A stretch of DNA of 64,000 bases from Gemmatimonadota bacterium (lineage in GTDB: Bacteria; Gemmatimonadota; Gemmatimonadetes; Gemmatimonadales; GWC2-71-9): NCBI GenBank assembly GCA_022710485.1, contig JAKLGU010000001.1, forward strand, positions 532,315-596,314. Direction: 5' to 3'. Under the pieces are notes generated by a model. That model searched no databases, was not told the DNA's origin, and saw only the letters and a program-made list of their open reading frames with translations. The position numbers and the translations under genes were made by a program. Below are positions 36,016 to 48,557 of the stretch, in pieces (the first letter of the stretch is position 1; each line of letters opens with the position of its first letter).

Positions 36016-36666
36016 TCAGGACGGGGCGGCGAGCGCCTCCTGGATGGCCTGGCGCACCTCCGGCCCCGTGAACCCGCGCCGGGCCAGGTAGGCCACCAGC
36101 CGGCGCCGCTTGGCCTCCCGCGGGAGCTGTCCCAGCTGCCGGGCGCGGCGGGCGGCGAGTGCCCGCGGCATGGCGGTGCGGTCGGTGTCCGGGGGCCAGT
36201 GGGCCGCGATGGCGGCGTCGATGTGCCGGCGCTCGACCCCCATGGCCTGGAGATCCCGGACGAGTCGTGCGGGGCCCCGGCCCCGCGCCGCACGCGTCTC
36301 CACGTAGTTCAGCGAGAAGCCGGCGTCGTCGAGGAGGCCCAGGGAAGCGGCGCGCGCGAGCGCGCCGTCCACCGCCTCGGGACGGTGCCCCTTCTTGGCC
36401 AGCCGCCGCCCCAGGTCCACCCGGGCGAACGACCGGCGCTCGAGGGCGCGGAGCAGCGTCCGAAACGCTCCCTCTTCGTCGGCCAGACCGCCAAGCAGGT
36501 CGAGCCGCTCCGGAGTGAGTTGGGTGCCGGGGCCCACCTCCGCCCTGCCGAGGGCGGAGGCAGGGACGGCGCAATAGGGGCGGCCGTCGACGTGGACACG
36601 CATGACCCCCGGCTTCCGCGGGTCCGGCTCGATGGCCGTGACGACCCGCGGGGAGGGGTCAGTCAT
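36016..36666 (-). CDS. recX: Recombination regulatory protein RecX
   Basis: A helical RecX protein that modulates RecA filaments. The core stretch ([23 protein letters not shown]) and the later [19 protein letters not shown] resemble RecX helical repeats, and the length fits. Its start overlaps the recA stop by 8 bp, so translation is coupled to that of recA, a classic arrangement. Confidence 0.9.
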   Translation of the reverse strand: MTDPSPRVVTAIEPDPRKPGVMRVHVDGRPYCAVPASALGRAEVGPGTQLTPERLDLLGGLADEEGAFRTLLRALERRSFARVDLGRRLAKKGHRPEAVDGALARAASLGLLDDAGFSLNYVETRAARGRGPARLVRDLQAMGVERRHIDAAIAAHWPPDTDRTAMPRALAARRARQLGQLPREAKRRRLVAYLARRGFTGPEVRQAIQEALAAPS

Positions 36667-37726
36667 CGTCGCCCTCGTCCGCTCCGGCCGCCGCGGTGGC
36701 GACGGCCCCCATGCCGAGCAGCTCCTTGACCTTGCCCTCGACCTCGAGCATCAGCGCCTCGTTGTCGCGGAGGAAGAGCTTGGCGTTCTCCCGGCCCTGC
36801 CCGATCCGCTGGTCGCCGTAGGAATACCAGGCGCCCGACTTCTGGATGATGTTGGCCTCGGAGGCGAGGTCCACGAGCAGCGAGGTGTGGCTGATCCCCT
36901 CGTCGAACATGATGTCGAACTCCGCCTGCTTGAACGGCGGGGCCACCTTGTTCTTGACGACCTTGACCCGCACATGGTTGCCGATGACGGTTTCCCGCTC
37001 CTTGACCGGCCCGATCCGGCGAATGTCGAGCCGGAGCGACGCGTAGAACTTGAGCGCCTTGCCGCCGGTGGTCGTCTCGGGGTTGCCGAACATGACGCCG
37101 ATCTTTTCGCGGAGCTGGTTGATGAAGACGACCGAGCAGCTCGAGCGGTTGATAGCGCCGGCGAGCTTGCGCAGCGCCTGGCTCATGAGGCGGGCCTGGA
37201 GGCCGACGTGGCTGTCGCCCATTTCCCCCTCGATCTCGGCCTTGGGCACCAGCGCCGCCACCGAGTCGATGATGATCAGGTCCACCGCGCCCGACCGGAC
37301 GAGGATTTCCACGATTTCGAGCGCCTGCTCGCCGGTGTCCGGCTGGGAGACGAGCAGGTTGTCGATGTCCACGCCGAGCTTCCGGGCGTACTCGACGTCC
37401 AGCGCGTGCTCGGCGTCCACGTAGGCGGCCACCCCGCCACCCTTCTGGACGTTGGCGGCCACATGGAGGCAGAGGGTCGTCTTGCCGGAAGACTCGGGGC
37501 CATAGATCTCGGTGATGCGACCCCGCGGGATGCCCCCCACACCGGTGGCGGCGTCGAGATTGATGGCCCCGGTCGGGATGGCGGCGATCTTGACCCGCGG
37601 CGACTCCGAGCCCATCCGCATGATCGAACCCTTGCCCAGCTGCTTTTCGATCTGGGAGATGGCGAGGTTCAGCGCCTTGCGGCGTTCGCCGTCGTGCTTT
37701 TCCTGCTTCTGCTCATCGGTGGCCAT
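36659..37726 (-). CDS. recA: Recombinase RecA
   Basis: Strand-exchange ATPase. Walker A is [10 protein letters not shown] (near residue 75), Walker [11 protein letters not shown], and loop stretches [36 protein letters not shown] are present (shown in part: [20 protein letters not shown]). The C-terminus is acidic (EGDDD). The ATG has GGAG at 9-10 bases. Upstream, a possible promoter and two copies of a 13-bp repeat lie within 115 bp. Confidence 0.98.
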   Translation of the reverse strand: MATDEQKQEKHDGERRKALNLAISQIEKQLGKGSIMRMGSESPRVKIAAIPTGAINLDAATGVGGIPRGRITEIYGPESSGKTTLCLHVAANVQKGGGVAAYVDAEHALDVEYARKLGVDIDNLLVSQPDTGEQALEIVEILVRSGAVDLIIIDSVAALVPKAEIEGEMGDSHVGLQARLMSQALRKLAGAINRSSCSVVFINQLREKIGVMFGNPETTTGGKALKFYASLRLDIRRIGPVKERETVIGNHVRVKVVKNKVAPPFKQAEFDIMFDEGISHTSLLVDLASEANIIQKSGAWYSYGDQRIGQGRENAKLFLRDNEALMLEVEGKVKELLGMGAVATAAAGADEGDDD

Positions 37727-37755
37727 GTGGGTCGATCTCCGGATACTGAAGTGGA

Positions 37756-37768
37756 TGATTTTGCGTCA
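37756..37768 (-). promoter_or_regulatory. Copy 2 of 13-bp repeat upstream of recA
   Basis: Plus-strand TGATTTTGCGTCA. It lies between the predicted transcription start and the recA Shine-Dalgarno sequence, 30 bp from the ATG. It matches the other copy at 12 of 13 positions. Confidence 0.5.
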
Positions 37769-37776
37769 CTAATTCA

Positions 37777-37811
37777 CGAACAACAATACAACCGAACAAG
37801 AGCCGAAGCAA
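37777..37811 (-). promoter_or_regulatory. Candidate recA promoter with CGAACAA direct repeats
   Basis: On the minus strand, TTGCTT (37806-37811) and TATTGT (37783-37788) are 17 bases apart. Two direct copies of CGAACAA (plus strand, 37777-37783 and 37793-37799) overlap the -10 and spacer. They are 16 bases apart and could be operator half-sites. No palindromic LexA box of E. coli or B. subtilis type is visible. Confidence 0.4.
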
Positions 37812-37826
37812 TAGGCAAAATGTGAC

Positions 37827-37839
37827 TGATTTTGAGTCA
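37827..37839 (-). promoter_or_regulatory. Copy 1 of 13-bp repeat upstream of recA
   Basis: Plus-strand TGATTTTGAGTCA, part of a dyad TGACT-N7-AGTCA (37823-37839). It lies 16 bp upstream of the candidate -35 element. Together with the copy at 37756 it brackets the promoter. Confidence 0.5.
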
Positions 37840-37857
37840 TATTTGTATGGCGCAGGC

Positions 37858-38265
37858 TCATCTGCGCTCCAGCCGCCAGGCATCGGGGAGGTGCTCCACC
37901 TCCAGCCGCCCGTTGCCGATGTCCGTAACCGACACCAGGTCAAAGCGATACGTGTCGCCGGGGCGCCCGTTCCGGAGCCGCCAGAGTTCGGCGACCTTGG
38001 CCAGCGTGCGCTGCTTCCGCCACCCGACTGCTTCGGCTGCGAGCCCGAACGCCGCCGTCCGTCGCGTCTTCACCTCGACGAAGGCCACCACAGGGCCGCG
38101 CCGCACCACCAGGTCCAGGTCGTGACGGCCGAGCTTGAACCGGTGGGCTTCGATGGACCATCCGCACGAGGCCAGGTAGGCGAGCGCGGCGTGCTCCCCC
38201 GCAAGCCCTCGAAGCTGCCGGGCGTCTTCCCATTCGCGGGTCGGGATGAAGCGGCGGGTGGTCAT
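37858..38265 (-). CDS. YraN/UPF0102 family nuclease-fold protein
   Basis: 135 residues, with the UPF0102 core: GLAGEHAALAYLASCGW, GRHDLDLVV (metal-binding Asp), and FVEVKTRR (ExK), a PD-(D/E)XK fold. An endonuclease activity has been proposed for the family, but the role is not established. The gene overlaps the stop of the GxxExxY gene upstream (ATGA). It is the last gene before recA in the transcription direction. Confidence 0.88.
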   Translation of the reverse strand: MTTRRFIPTREWEDARQLRGLAGEHAALAYLASCGWSIEAHRFKLGRHDLDLVVRRGPVVAFVEVKTRRTAAFGLAAEAVGWRKQRTLAKVAELWRLRNGRPGDTYRFDLVSVTDIGNGRLEVEHLPDAWRLERR

Positions 38266-38822
38266 GATCCACCATAAGCCCGGCCCAGTCGCGGGCCGTC
38301 ATCGCAGAAACGCGGCGGTCGATCGAGATTCTGCGCGCTCGACCGAGAGACGAGGGAATGCCGGAAGGGAGGGAAGTTCGGGAGGGGTCGCAGTTGTGCA
38401 GTACGGTGGACCACTCGCCTGATCACCAGACGTGTGGAGGCAAAATTGAGAAGCAGGCCGACCGACAGGCGTGCGGCCTTGAGGTAGGATCGCAGTTGGA
38501 CGAAGTGGACGGCATCCAGCGATTGCACAGCCTTGAGCTCGACCACGATTCCCCCGATGGCGATCAAGTCGAGGCGGTGCCGCCCAACCACGGCCCCCAC
38601 GTAGGTAACATCGACCTCGACTTCGCTCGCGAACGGCACGCCTCGCCGATCAAGCTCCAGCTCCAACGCACGATGGTACACCGATTCCCCAAACCCCGGG
38701 CCGAGGGCCCGGTGGACTGCCACGGCAGCACCGATCACCCGACCGGTCGATGCTTCCTCCTCCACAGAGACGCCACTGGCCGTTTCCGACCCTCCGTCAA
38801 CTCCAGCACTCCCGCGTGTCAT
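38262..38822 (-). CDS. GxxExxY protein, PD-(D/E)XK nuclease superfamily
   Basis: The signature ALGPGFGESVY (GxxExxY) is followed by RLDLIAIGGIVVELKAV, which supplies the D-x9-ExK pattern of this nuclease fold (PF13366). The C-terminal tail after RRVVHRTAQ, about 45 residues, is extra. The start is uncertain: ATG 38822 is used, but GTG 38765 would give the compact family length, and ATG 38834 is also in frame. The N-terminal lead looks less conserved. Its function is unknown. Confidence 0.75.
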   Translation of the reverse strand: MTRGSAGVDGGSETASGVSVEEEASTGRVIGAAVAVHRALGPGFGESVYHRALELELDRRGVPFASEVEVDVTYVGAVVGRHRLDLIAIGGIVVELKAVQSLDAVHFVQLRSYLKAARLSVGLLLNFASTRLVIRRVVHRTAQLRPLPNFPPFRHSLVSRSSAQNLDRPPRFCDDGPRLGRAYGGS

Positions 38823-38880
38823 GGTCCGACACATTGACACGTTCCCGTTGACACCGGTACTCGCCGCACCGCGTGCCGGT

Positions 38881-38914
38881 TCAAACAAACGGGGCACCCC
38901 GTGAGGAGTGCCCC
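38881..38914 (-). terminator. Intrinsic terminator downstream of ftsK
   Basis: The stem GGGGCAC/GTGCCCC (7 bp, 10-base loop) is followed on the minus strand by CGTTTGTTT. It lies about 75 bp past the ftsK stop and before the GxxExxY start, so it separates the two transcripts. Nothing else is visible in 38823-38989. Confidence 0.6.
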
Positions 38915-38989
38915 GCACACCACCGACCTGCGCCAGCTACCCTCGATCGAATGCCACTTTCGACGAAGACGTGTGTCCGGTGTCCGGCC

Positions 38990-41220
<2,231 letters not shown>

Positions 41221-41224
<4 letters not shown>

Positions 41225-41969
41225 AGGAGGCTCGCGGGCGGGGGAGCGGCGGTGATCCGCCGTTCGTGGTAGACGGGGAGCACGGGATAGACGTCCTCGC
41301 GGGCGGCGTCCACGACGTCGGCGTCGAATCCGAGGGCGACGAGGTCGCTCCCGCCGCGGCTGGCGCGCAGGGGCCGCTCCCAGGCGGCGCCGTACCGGCG
41401 GACCAGGTCCAGGCTGGCGACGGCGGCGTCGTTGAGCCCGGCCCGTTTCCGGCCGCCGCCCAGCACGGCGCCGAGCAGCCGGCCGGCGGCGTAGGCGTCG
41501 TCAAGCGCGAACGACCGCTCCCGGCCGGCGCACAGGATCATGAACTCTCCCCGGGCGTCGAGCGCGTCGCGGGCGGCGGCGACCGCCGCCGACAGGTTCG
41601 CCGCGGCCGCGAGGTAGACCGCCGCCGCCCCCTGCGTGGCGAGGAGGGCCGGCGTCCCGTTGGTCGTGGTCATGACGAGCGTCCGCCCCCGGACGGCGGC
41701 GGGTGTCATTTCGAGGGGGCTGTTGCCGAGAGCGAAGCCGGGGATCGGGAGGCCGCCGCGCTCCCCGCACAGGAGCACGTCGGGCGCGCCGATGGTCTGG
41801 GCGAGCCGCAGCGCCTCCTCGGTGGTGGAGGCAGGGAGCACGGCGCGCGCCCCGTGGTGGAGCGCGGCGCAGATGACGGTGGACGCCCGGAGGATGTCGA
41901 TGACGAAGATCGTCCGGCCCGTCGCCTGCCCGGGCAGGAGGCCCAGCGGCGAGAAGACGACGTCGAGCT

Positions 41970-41973
<4 letters not shown>
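41221..41973 (-). CDS. comB: 2-phosphosulfolactate phosphatase ComB
   Basis: ComB family signatures: [19 protein letters not shown] near the N-terminus, [20 protein letters not shown], and TTTNGTPAL. In methanogens it makes sulfolactate for coenzyme M; in bacteria the role is not clear, since comA and comC are often absent. Neither is in this window. The gene overlaps both accC and ftsK, so it may simply be carried in the operon. Confidence 0.88.
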
Positions 41974-43327
<1,354 letters not shown>

Positions 43328-43331
<4 letters not shown>

Positions 43332-44491
43332 GGAGTGAAGCCTTGCGAGATGTCCAGGCCGCCCTTGCCCGACTCGTCGAAGGTCTTGTCGGAGGCCGAG
43401 GAAACGCCGGAGACGCGGAGCGCGAACTCGCTGGGGTTGCTGCTGTAGAACAGGGCGCTCTCGTAGGAGATGACCCCCTCGCGGTACCACTTCATCAGCG
43501 ACTGGTCGAAGGACTGCATCCCGTAGGAGATCGTGCCCTCGGCGATGAGGTCGGGGATGTTCAGCGCCTTCTCGATGTCCCGGATGTTGTCGGCCACGGC
43601 GGCGGTGTTGATCAGCACCTCCGCCGCGGGCACGCGACCGCTGCCGTCCTTCTTGGGGACCAGGCGGAGGCAGACCACCGCCTGGAGCGCGGTGGACAGC
43701 AGGGACCGGATCTCCTGGTGCTGGTGGGGCGGGTAGAAGGAGATGACCCGGTTGATCGTCTGGGTGGCGTCGGTGGTGTGCAGCGTCGAGAACACCAGGT
43801 GCCCCGTGTCGGCGGCCTTCAGCGCGGTGTCGAGCGTGTCGGCGTCCCGGATCTCGCCGATGAGGATGACGTCCGGGTCCTGTCGCAGCACGTGGCGCAG
43901 CGCCGCGCCGAAGGTGAGGGTGTCGCTGCCCACCTCCCGCTGGGAAATGTTGGCCATCTGGTCCCGGTGGAGAAACTCGATCGGGTCCTCGATGGTGATG
44001 ACGTTCACGCGCCGATGCTGGTTGACGTGGTTGATCATCGCCGCCAGCGCGGTGGACTTGCCGGAGCCGGTGATGCCGGTGACCAGCACCAGGCCGCGCG
44101 GCCGGGCCGAGATCTCCTCCAGCACCGTGGGGAGTTTCAACTCCCGGATGGTCTTGACCTCGTACGGGATGGCCCGGAACGCGAACGCCAGCGTGCCGCG
44201 CTGCTGGTAGATGTTGGTCCGGAACCGGCCGACGCCCGGCACGCCGATGGCGAAGTCCGCCTCCTTCTTTTCCGCGAACTCCTTGACTTGCCTCGGCGTC
44301 ATGATCTGCTCGGCCAGCGCCTTCAGGTCCTCCGGGCGCAGCGGCGGGAAGTCGAGCCCGGCCAGCTCGCCATTGACGCGCACGGTCGGAGGCCGGCCCA
44401 CCTTGAGCAGCAGGTCGGACCCGTTCCGCCGGACCATCTCGGCGATCGCCTGCTTGAAATTGAACGGCGCGGCCGCGGGCGCGTCAGCCAT
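43328..44491 (-). CDS. pilT: Type IV pilus retraction ATPase PilT
   Basis: It is a hexameric ATPase that powers pilus retraction. Walker A is [12 protein letters not shown] (near residue 143), the Asp box and Walker B are [12 protein letters not shown], and the His box is [13 protein letters not shown]. The N-terminal PAS-like region is present. The C-terminal AIRNLIRE-type motif is not obvious, so PilU is an alternative. No other pilus genes are nearby; it is inserted between accB and accC, overlapping both. Confidence 0.93.
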
Positions 44492-45038
44492 TGGGATCGA
44501 CCCGGTAGAGGACCTGGCCGAACTCCACCGGCTGGCCGTCCTCCGCGAGGATCTCGCGGATGACGCCGGACACCTCGGCCTCGATCTCGTTCATGATCTT
44601 CATCGCCTCGATGATGCACACCGTCTGCCCCGTGGCGACCCGGCCGCCGACCTTCACGTACGCCTCGGCGCCGGGCTCCGGCGCCTTGTAGAAGGTGCCG
44701 ACCATCGGCGACTTGATTTCCTTGAGGGTGCTGGCGGGCGCCGGCGCGGCCGCTGGGGCGGCAGGCGCGGCGCCGGCGGACGCCGCCGCCACGGGCGGCG
44801 CGACCATCATGGGCGCCGGCGCCATCATCGGCATCGGCGGATACGCCGCCGCCGAGCCCTGGTTGGTCCGCGTGATGACGACCCCGGTGCCGAAGAAGCC
44901 CGTGACCTCGATGGACCCCAGCTCGGGGGAGTCCCGGAGCAGCTCGGCCAGCTTCTTCACGTCCTTCAGCTCGATGGACTTGATCCCCGGCATCTTCTGG
45001 AGCAACTGGGCCAGCTGCTTCATTTCGTCGGCGTTCAC
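44484..45038 (-). CDS. accB: Biotin carboxyl carrier protein of acetyl-CoA carboxylase
   Basis: The C-terminal biotinyl domain holds the lysine in [13 protein letters not shown] (near residue 147). A Pro/Ala/Met-rich flexible linker (about residues 62-105) is typical. The N-terminal part has a helical segment and a beta-type GIVVITR-like stretch. The GTG start has a strong GGAGGAGG Shine-Dalgarno sequence. It is a first gene of accB-pilT-accC. Confidence 0.96.
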   Translation of the reverse strand: MNADEMKQLAQLLQKMPGIKSIELKDVKKLAELLRDSPELGSIEVTGFFGTGVVITRTNQGSAAAYPPMPMMAPAPMMVAPPVAAASAGAAPAAPAAAPAPASTLKEIKSPMVGTFYKAPEPGAEAYVKVGGRVATGQTVCIIEAMKIMNEIEAEVSGVIREILAEDGQPVEFGQVLYRVDPNG

Positions 45039-45074
45039 GAGCGTTCCTCCTCCGGCGCAGGCCCCGGCCCGCGG

Positions 45075-46160
45075 TTAGACCAGCTCGACCAGTTCGGTAC
45101 GTCCGTCAGACAGCGCTTGCGGCCCCGCGGCGGTGAGCACGATATCGTCCTCCAGGCGCACGCCGCCCCACCCCGGAAGATAGAGCCCCGGCTCGATCGT
45201 CACCACCGCGCCCACCGGCAACACCGCCTCCGCCGTGGCGCTCAGGCGCGGCGCCTCGTGGACCTCGAGCCCGAGGCCATGCCCGAGCGAGTGGCCGAAC
45301 GCCTCCCCGAAACCCCGCGCCACCAGGAGGTCGCGGGCCAGGGCGTCGGCCTCGCGGCCCGTCATCCCCGCGCGGATCTCCCGCCTCGCCCTCCACTGCG
45401 CCGCGTGCACCGCCTGGTACACCTCCCGCTGGCGCGCATCCGCCCGCCCGCCGACCACCACGGTCCGGGTCAGGTCCGCGCAGTAGCCGTCGACCTGCGC
45501 GCCGAAGTCGATCAGCAGGAATTCCCCCGCGCCGATGACCCGCTCGGTGGTATGCGCGTGCGGCAGCGCCGAGCGCGGACCCGACGCGACGATCGTCTGG
45601 AAGGGATGCCACTCGCTGCCGCGCCGGCGGAGGGCCGCCTCGAGCCGGCTGGCCACCAGCAGTTCCGACTGGCCGGGACGGACCGTGGGCAGCACCTCGG
45701 CCAGCGCCGCCGACGCCAGCTCGGCCGCCGCCGCGATGGCCGCCACCTCCTCCGGCGCCTTGACGGCCCGCAACCCCTCGACCAGCTCCCCGACCGGCGC
45801 CGTGCGCCTGGCGCACTTCTTCAGCCGGCCGGCGTCGCGCACGGTGAGCGAATGGGCCTCGAACCCGACGGTGCGGTCGGGACGGTCGGCGCACCGGTGC
45901 TTGAGCCGCTCCCAGACGCTGGCCGAGTCGATCTCCACTTCGGCGGCATCGCCCACCTCGGCCGGCGCCTGGGTGGCGTACCGGAAGTCGGTGAACAGCA
46001 CGGCGCCGTCGGGCTCGAGGAGGAGCAGGCCGGCCGACCCGGTGAAACCCGTGAGGTACCGGATGTTCGGCAGGTGCGACACCAGCAGCGACTCCACCCC
46101 TTCGGCGGCGAGGAGCGCCCGGACCCCCGCCTGGCGCGCTTCCCTGAGGTCAGCCGGCAC
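45075..46160 (-). CDS. M24 metallopeptidase, Xaa-Pro dipeptidase/aminopeptidase type
   Basis: It removes residues beside proline from peptides. The creatinase N-domain is followed by the pita-bread domain with metal ligands: LLIDFGAQVDGYCADLTR (two Asp), HSLGHGLGLEVHEAP (His), IEPGLY (Glu) and RLEDDI (Glu). The GTG start (VPADLREARQ) overlaps the aroQ end by 11 bp. The accB gene begins 36 bp downstream, a pairing seen in many bacteria. Confidence 0.92.
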   Translation of the reverse strand: MPADLREARQAGVRALLAAEGVESLLVSHLPNIRYLTGFTGSAGLLLLEPDGAVLFTDFRYATQAPAEVGDAAEVEIDSASVWERLKHRCADRPDRTVGFEAHSLTVRDAGRLKKCARRTAPVGELVEGLRAVKAPEEVAAIAAAAELASAALAEVLPTVRPGQSELLVASRLEAALRRRGSEWHPFQTIVASGPRSALPHAHTTERVIGAGEFLLIDFGAQVDGYCADLTRTVVVGGRADARQREVYQAVHAAQWRARREIRAGMTGREADALARDLLVARGFGEAFGHSLGHGLGLEVHEAPRLSATAEAVLPVGAVVTIEPGLYLPGWGGVRLEDDIVLTAAGPQALSDGRTELVELV

Positions 46161-46587
46161 GCAGGCGGTCCACCAGCGCCCGCAACCCGACCACATACCC
46201 CCGCGCGCCGAGCCCGGCGATCACCGCCACCGCAAGGTCGGCCAGCACGGTGTGCCGCCGTTCCGGCTCGCGTCCGAAGATGTTGGTGAGGTGCACTTCG
46301 ACGAAGGGGACCTGGACGGCGAGGAACGCATCACGCAGGGCCAGGCTGGTGTGCCCGAAGGCGGCGGGGTTCACGACGGCGCCATCGACCCGGCCGCGCA
46401 GCGCCTGCACCGCGTCGACCAGCACCCCCTCGTGGTTGCTCTGCGACCACTCGACCTCGACGCCCAGCGAGGCGGCCTCGGCACGCACCATGGCCTCGAC
46501 GTCGGCCAGCGTCTGGTGCCCGTAGAGTGCGGGCTCACGCACGCCAAGCAGATTGAGGTTGGGGCCGTTCAAGACGGCGACCCGCAT
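46150..46587 (-). CDS. aroQ: Type II 3-dehydroquinate dehydratase
   Basis: It forms 3-dehydroshikimate in the shikimate pathway. The N-terminal LNGPNLNLLGVREPALYG, with the catalytic Tyr/Arg region, then NPAAFGHTS and VEVHLTNIFGRE (His) are diagnostic. Length is normal. It is coupled to both neighbours by overlaps. No other aro gene is in the window. Confidence 0.96.
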   Translation of the reverse strand: MRVAVLNGPNLNLLGVREPALYGHQTLADVEAMVRAEAASLGVEVEWSQSNHEGVLVDAVQALRGRVDGAVVNPAAFGHTSLALRDAFLAVQVPFVEVHLTNIFGREPERRHTVLADLAVAVIAGLGARGYVVGLRALVDRLRAG

Positions 46588-48395
46588 CAGCGCTTCAGGC
46601 TTTGGAGCCAGGAGTGGAACTGGTCGAGGTCATCCTCGTCGTCCGAGGCCCGGGCGGCGCGGACCGACCCGGACGACGTGCGGCCCGTGGACACCGCTTC
46701 CCCCCCGCCGAAGAACTCGTCGAAGGAGAACCCCGATGCGCCCTCCGGTTTTTCGTTGGGGGTGGTGTTCGCCGCCGGCGGCACGGGGGACGGGTCCTCG
46801 CCGAAGATCGCGCCGAGCGAGAGCCGGTCGATGGCGGGCCTGGTCGGGGCGCCCGACGCCACCGCCTCCTCGTCACCGGCGTCCGACGCCTCCGTGGCGG
46901 GGGTGAGTTCAGGGGCCGGCGGCGGCTCCGGGATGTCCACCTGCGGCGGACGAGCGTCGAGCATGGCGCCCAGGAAGCTGGCGACGGCCTTGCCGCCGGT
47001 GACGGACGCAGCGAAGGACGGCGCGGCGTCCTCGATCACCCTGGCCGCCAGCACCGACTCCAGCTCCACGATGCGGAGCCGGAGCCGCTCGTTGTCGGGA
47101 TTCCGGTCGTACAGGATGCGGTACACGCCGAGCGCCTCGCCCGGGTGGCCCTGCGCGGCATACAGCTCGGCCATGCTCTCGGTCACCATGAGCACTGGCG
47201 CACCCGACTCTGCCTCGCTCGCGTCGTCCTCAGGCTCCCCGACGTCCCCTTCCTCGTCCACCGGGGCGATGCCTTCGATGGCCGCATCGAAGCTGTCCGG
47301 CGGATGGACGCCGCTATGGGTCGGCCCGGCTGGCACGAATTCCTGCTCCTCGCCGACATGCATGGCCCATTCGAGCGGCGCCTCCTCCTCCACCGCCGGG
47401 AGCAGCGGCTCGGCCGGACGCGTCGCCTCGATTTCCTCCGCGATGACCGAACTCGACGAGGTGACCGTGGAGGGTTCGGGTTCGGGTTCGGGTTCGGGCG
47501 CGGCCTCCGGCGCGGACGGCGCTTCGGGCTCCGAGGGCGCGCTGGTCCGCTCGAGGAGGGACTCCGAGTCGTTCGCGACCTGGTACTCCGCGCCGGACGA
47601 ACTGTGCAGGACGATTTCCTCCTCCCGCTCGAGCACGAATTCCTCGAACCGGGAGGCGCCGGCCGTGTCGTCGGCATCGCCGCGGAACTCCACGGGCTCG
47701 AAGCCATCCATCGGCGTGACATCTGCCGGGCTCGCCGGCTCCTCGAGGAGCGAGTCGCCGGCGTCCACGGGCTCGGCGGCGGCGGCGGTCGGCTCGACCC
47801 AGGATGAGATCGCGGCCTCGCTCGCACCGACGGGCGGCTCCCAGAGCGCCGTCGGCTCGAGGAACTCCTCGACCTGCGGCACGGGCGACGGGGGCTCATC
47901 GGCCGGAAGTGCACCGAAGAACGGTTGCGGTGGAGGAGCGGTATCGCCGGCGGTCGGGGGTGCCGCCGACTCGATGGCCGGGGCGGCGGCAGCTGGCGTC
48001 CCGCGGATGCGCTCCAGCTGCTCCCGCGCCTCGTCGTTGCTCCGGTCGACGTCGAGCAGGTAGGTGAGGAAGCTGATCGCTTCGTCGCTGCGGCCCTGCC
48101 GCTCCATGATGTCGGCCAGCGACTTCAGCGCGATGACGTTTTCGTTGTCCAGGTCGAGAACGCGGGAGAACGCCGCTTCCGCTCCCTCGTCATTGCCCAT
48201 GTCGAGGTGGCAGCGGCCGAGGATGACGCTTCCGGGGATATAGTCGGGATTGAGTTCGAGCCCCACCCGGATGACTTCGAGCGCGCGCTCCACCTCGTCG
48301 CTCTTCCGGAGGGCGTCGGCGAAGGGGGCCGCGAAGCGCCGCGGGTTCTCCTCGAATTGACGCTGGAGTTTTTCAATCTCGCGAGAATAGGCCAT
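46587..48395 (-). CDS. TPR protein with acidic, proline-rich linker
   Basis: The first 140 residues form tetratricopeptide helices (VIRVGLELNPDYIPGSVILG; FLTYLLDVDRSNDEAREQL). A 300-residue low-complexity region rich in Glu, Pro, Ala and Ser follows, then another TPR-like stretch (YAAQGHPGEALGVYRILYDRNPDNE, near residue 420). The last part is again disordered. No signal peptide, so it is probably cytoplasmic. It shares a GFEPVEF motif with the TPR protein at 52023-54299. The function is unknown; scaffold roles are likely. A promoter with a perfect TTGACA lies upstream. Confidence 0.8.
   Translation of the reverse strand: MAYSREIEKLQRQFEENPRRFAAPFADALRKSDEVERALEVIRVGLELNPDYIPGSVILGRCHLDMGNDEGAEAAFSRVLDLDNENVIALKSLADIMERQGRSDEAISFLTYLLDVDRSNDEAREQLERIRGTPAAAAPAIESAAPPTAGDTAPPPQPFFGALPADEPPSPVPQVEEFLEPTALWEPPVGASEAAISSWVEPTAAAAEPVDAGDSLLEEPASPADVTPMDGFEPVEFRGDADDTAGASRFEEFVLEREEEIVLHSSSGAEYQVANDSESLLERTSAPSEPEAPSAPEAAPEPEPEPEPSTVTSSSSVIAEEIEATRPAEPLLPAVEEEAPLEWAMHVGEEQEFVPAGPTHSGVHPPDSFDAAIEGIAPVDEEGDVGEPEDDASEAESGAPVLMVTESMAELYAAQGHPGEALGVYRILYDRNPDNERLRLRIVELESVLAARVIEDAAPSFAASVTGGKAVASFLGAMLDARPPQVDIPEPPPAPELTPATEASDAGDEEAVASGAPTRPAIDRLSLGAIFGEDPSPVPPAANTTPNEKPEGASGFSFDEFFGGGEAVSTGRTSSGSVRAARASDDEDDLDQFHSWLQSLKR
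47472..47495. repeat. GGGTTC tandem hexamer repeat
   Basis: Four exact copies of GGGTTC lie inside the TPR gene and encode alternating Glu-Pro on the minus strand. Such an in-frame repeat could vary in copy number without a frameshift. Confidence 0.8.
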
Positions 48396-48436
48396 TCAGG
48401 TCCCTGGACGCGTAAGTTGTTGCGGGGATTGGCTTC

Positions 48437-48465
48437 AGAGTAAGGTAAAAATGCGGTGCTGTCAA
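48437..48465 (-). promoter_or_regulatory. Candidate sigma70 promoter for the TPR-aroQ-accBC run
   Basis: On the minus strand, perfect TTGACA (48460-48465) is followed after 17 bases by TACTCT (48437-48442), about 40 bp upstream of the TPR gene ATG. The 138-bp gap also carries the divergent promoter of the ppiD-like gene. Confidence 0.5.
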
Positions 48466-48486
48466 CCGCCCCCGCGGACGGATGGC

Positions 48487-48515
48487 TTGAGATTGTCCGT
48501 TGCCCCGCTTAGACT
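48487..48515 (+). promoter_or_regulatory. Candidate promoter for the ppiD-like gene
   Basis: TTGAGA, 17 bases, then TAGACT. The core CTTAGACT is like that before tRNA-Val. The predicted start of RNA is about 30 bases before the chosen ATG. Confidence 0.4.
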
Positions 48516-48557
48516 TATCCCTCTTTTTCCACCATGTCCGGAGCCGGGATCCCGCCA

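Noticed and set aside
37727..37857. LexA box of E. coli or Bacillus type, or GTTC-N7-GTTC, before recA
   Set aside because: GTTC copies are present but spaced by 12 bases, and no palindromic CTGT-N8-ACAG or CGAAC-N4-GTTCG is found.
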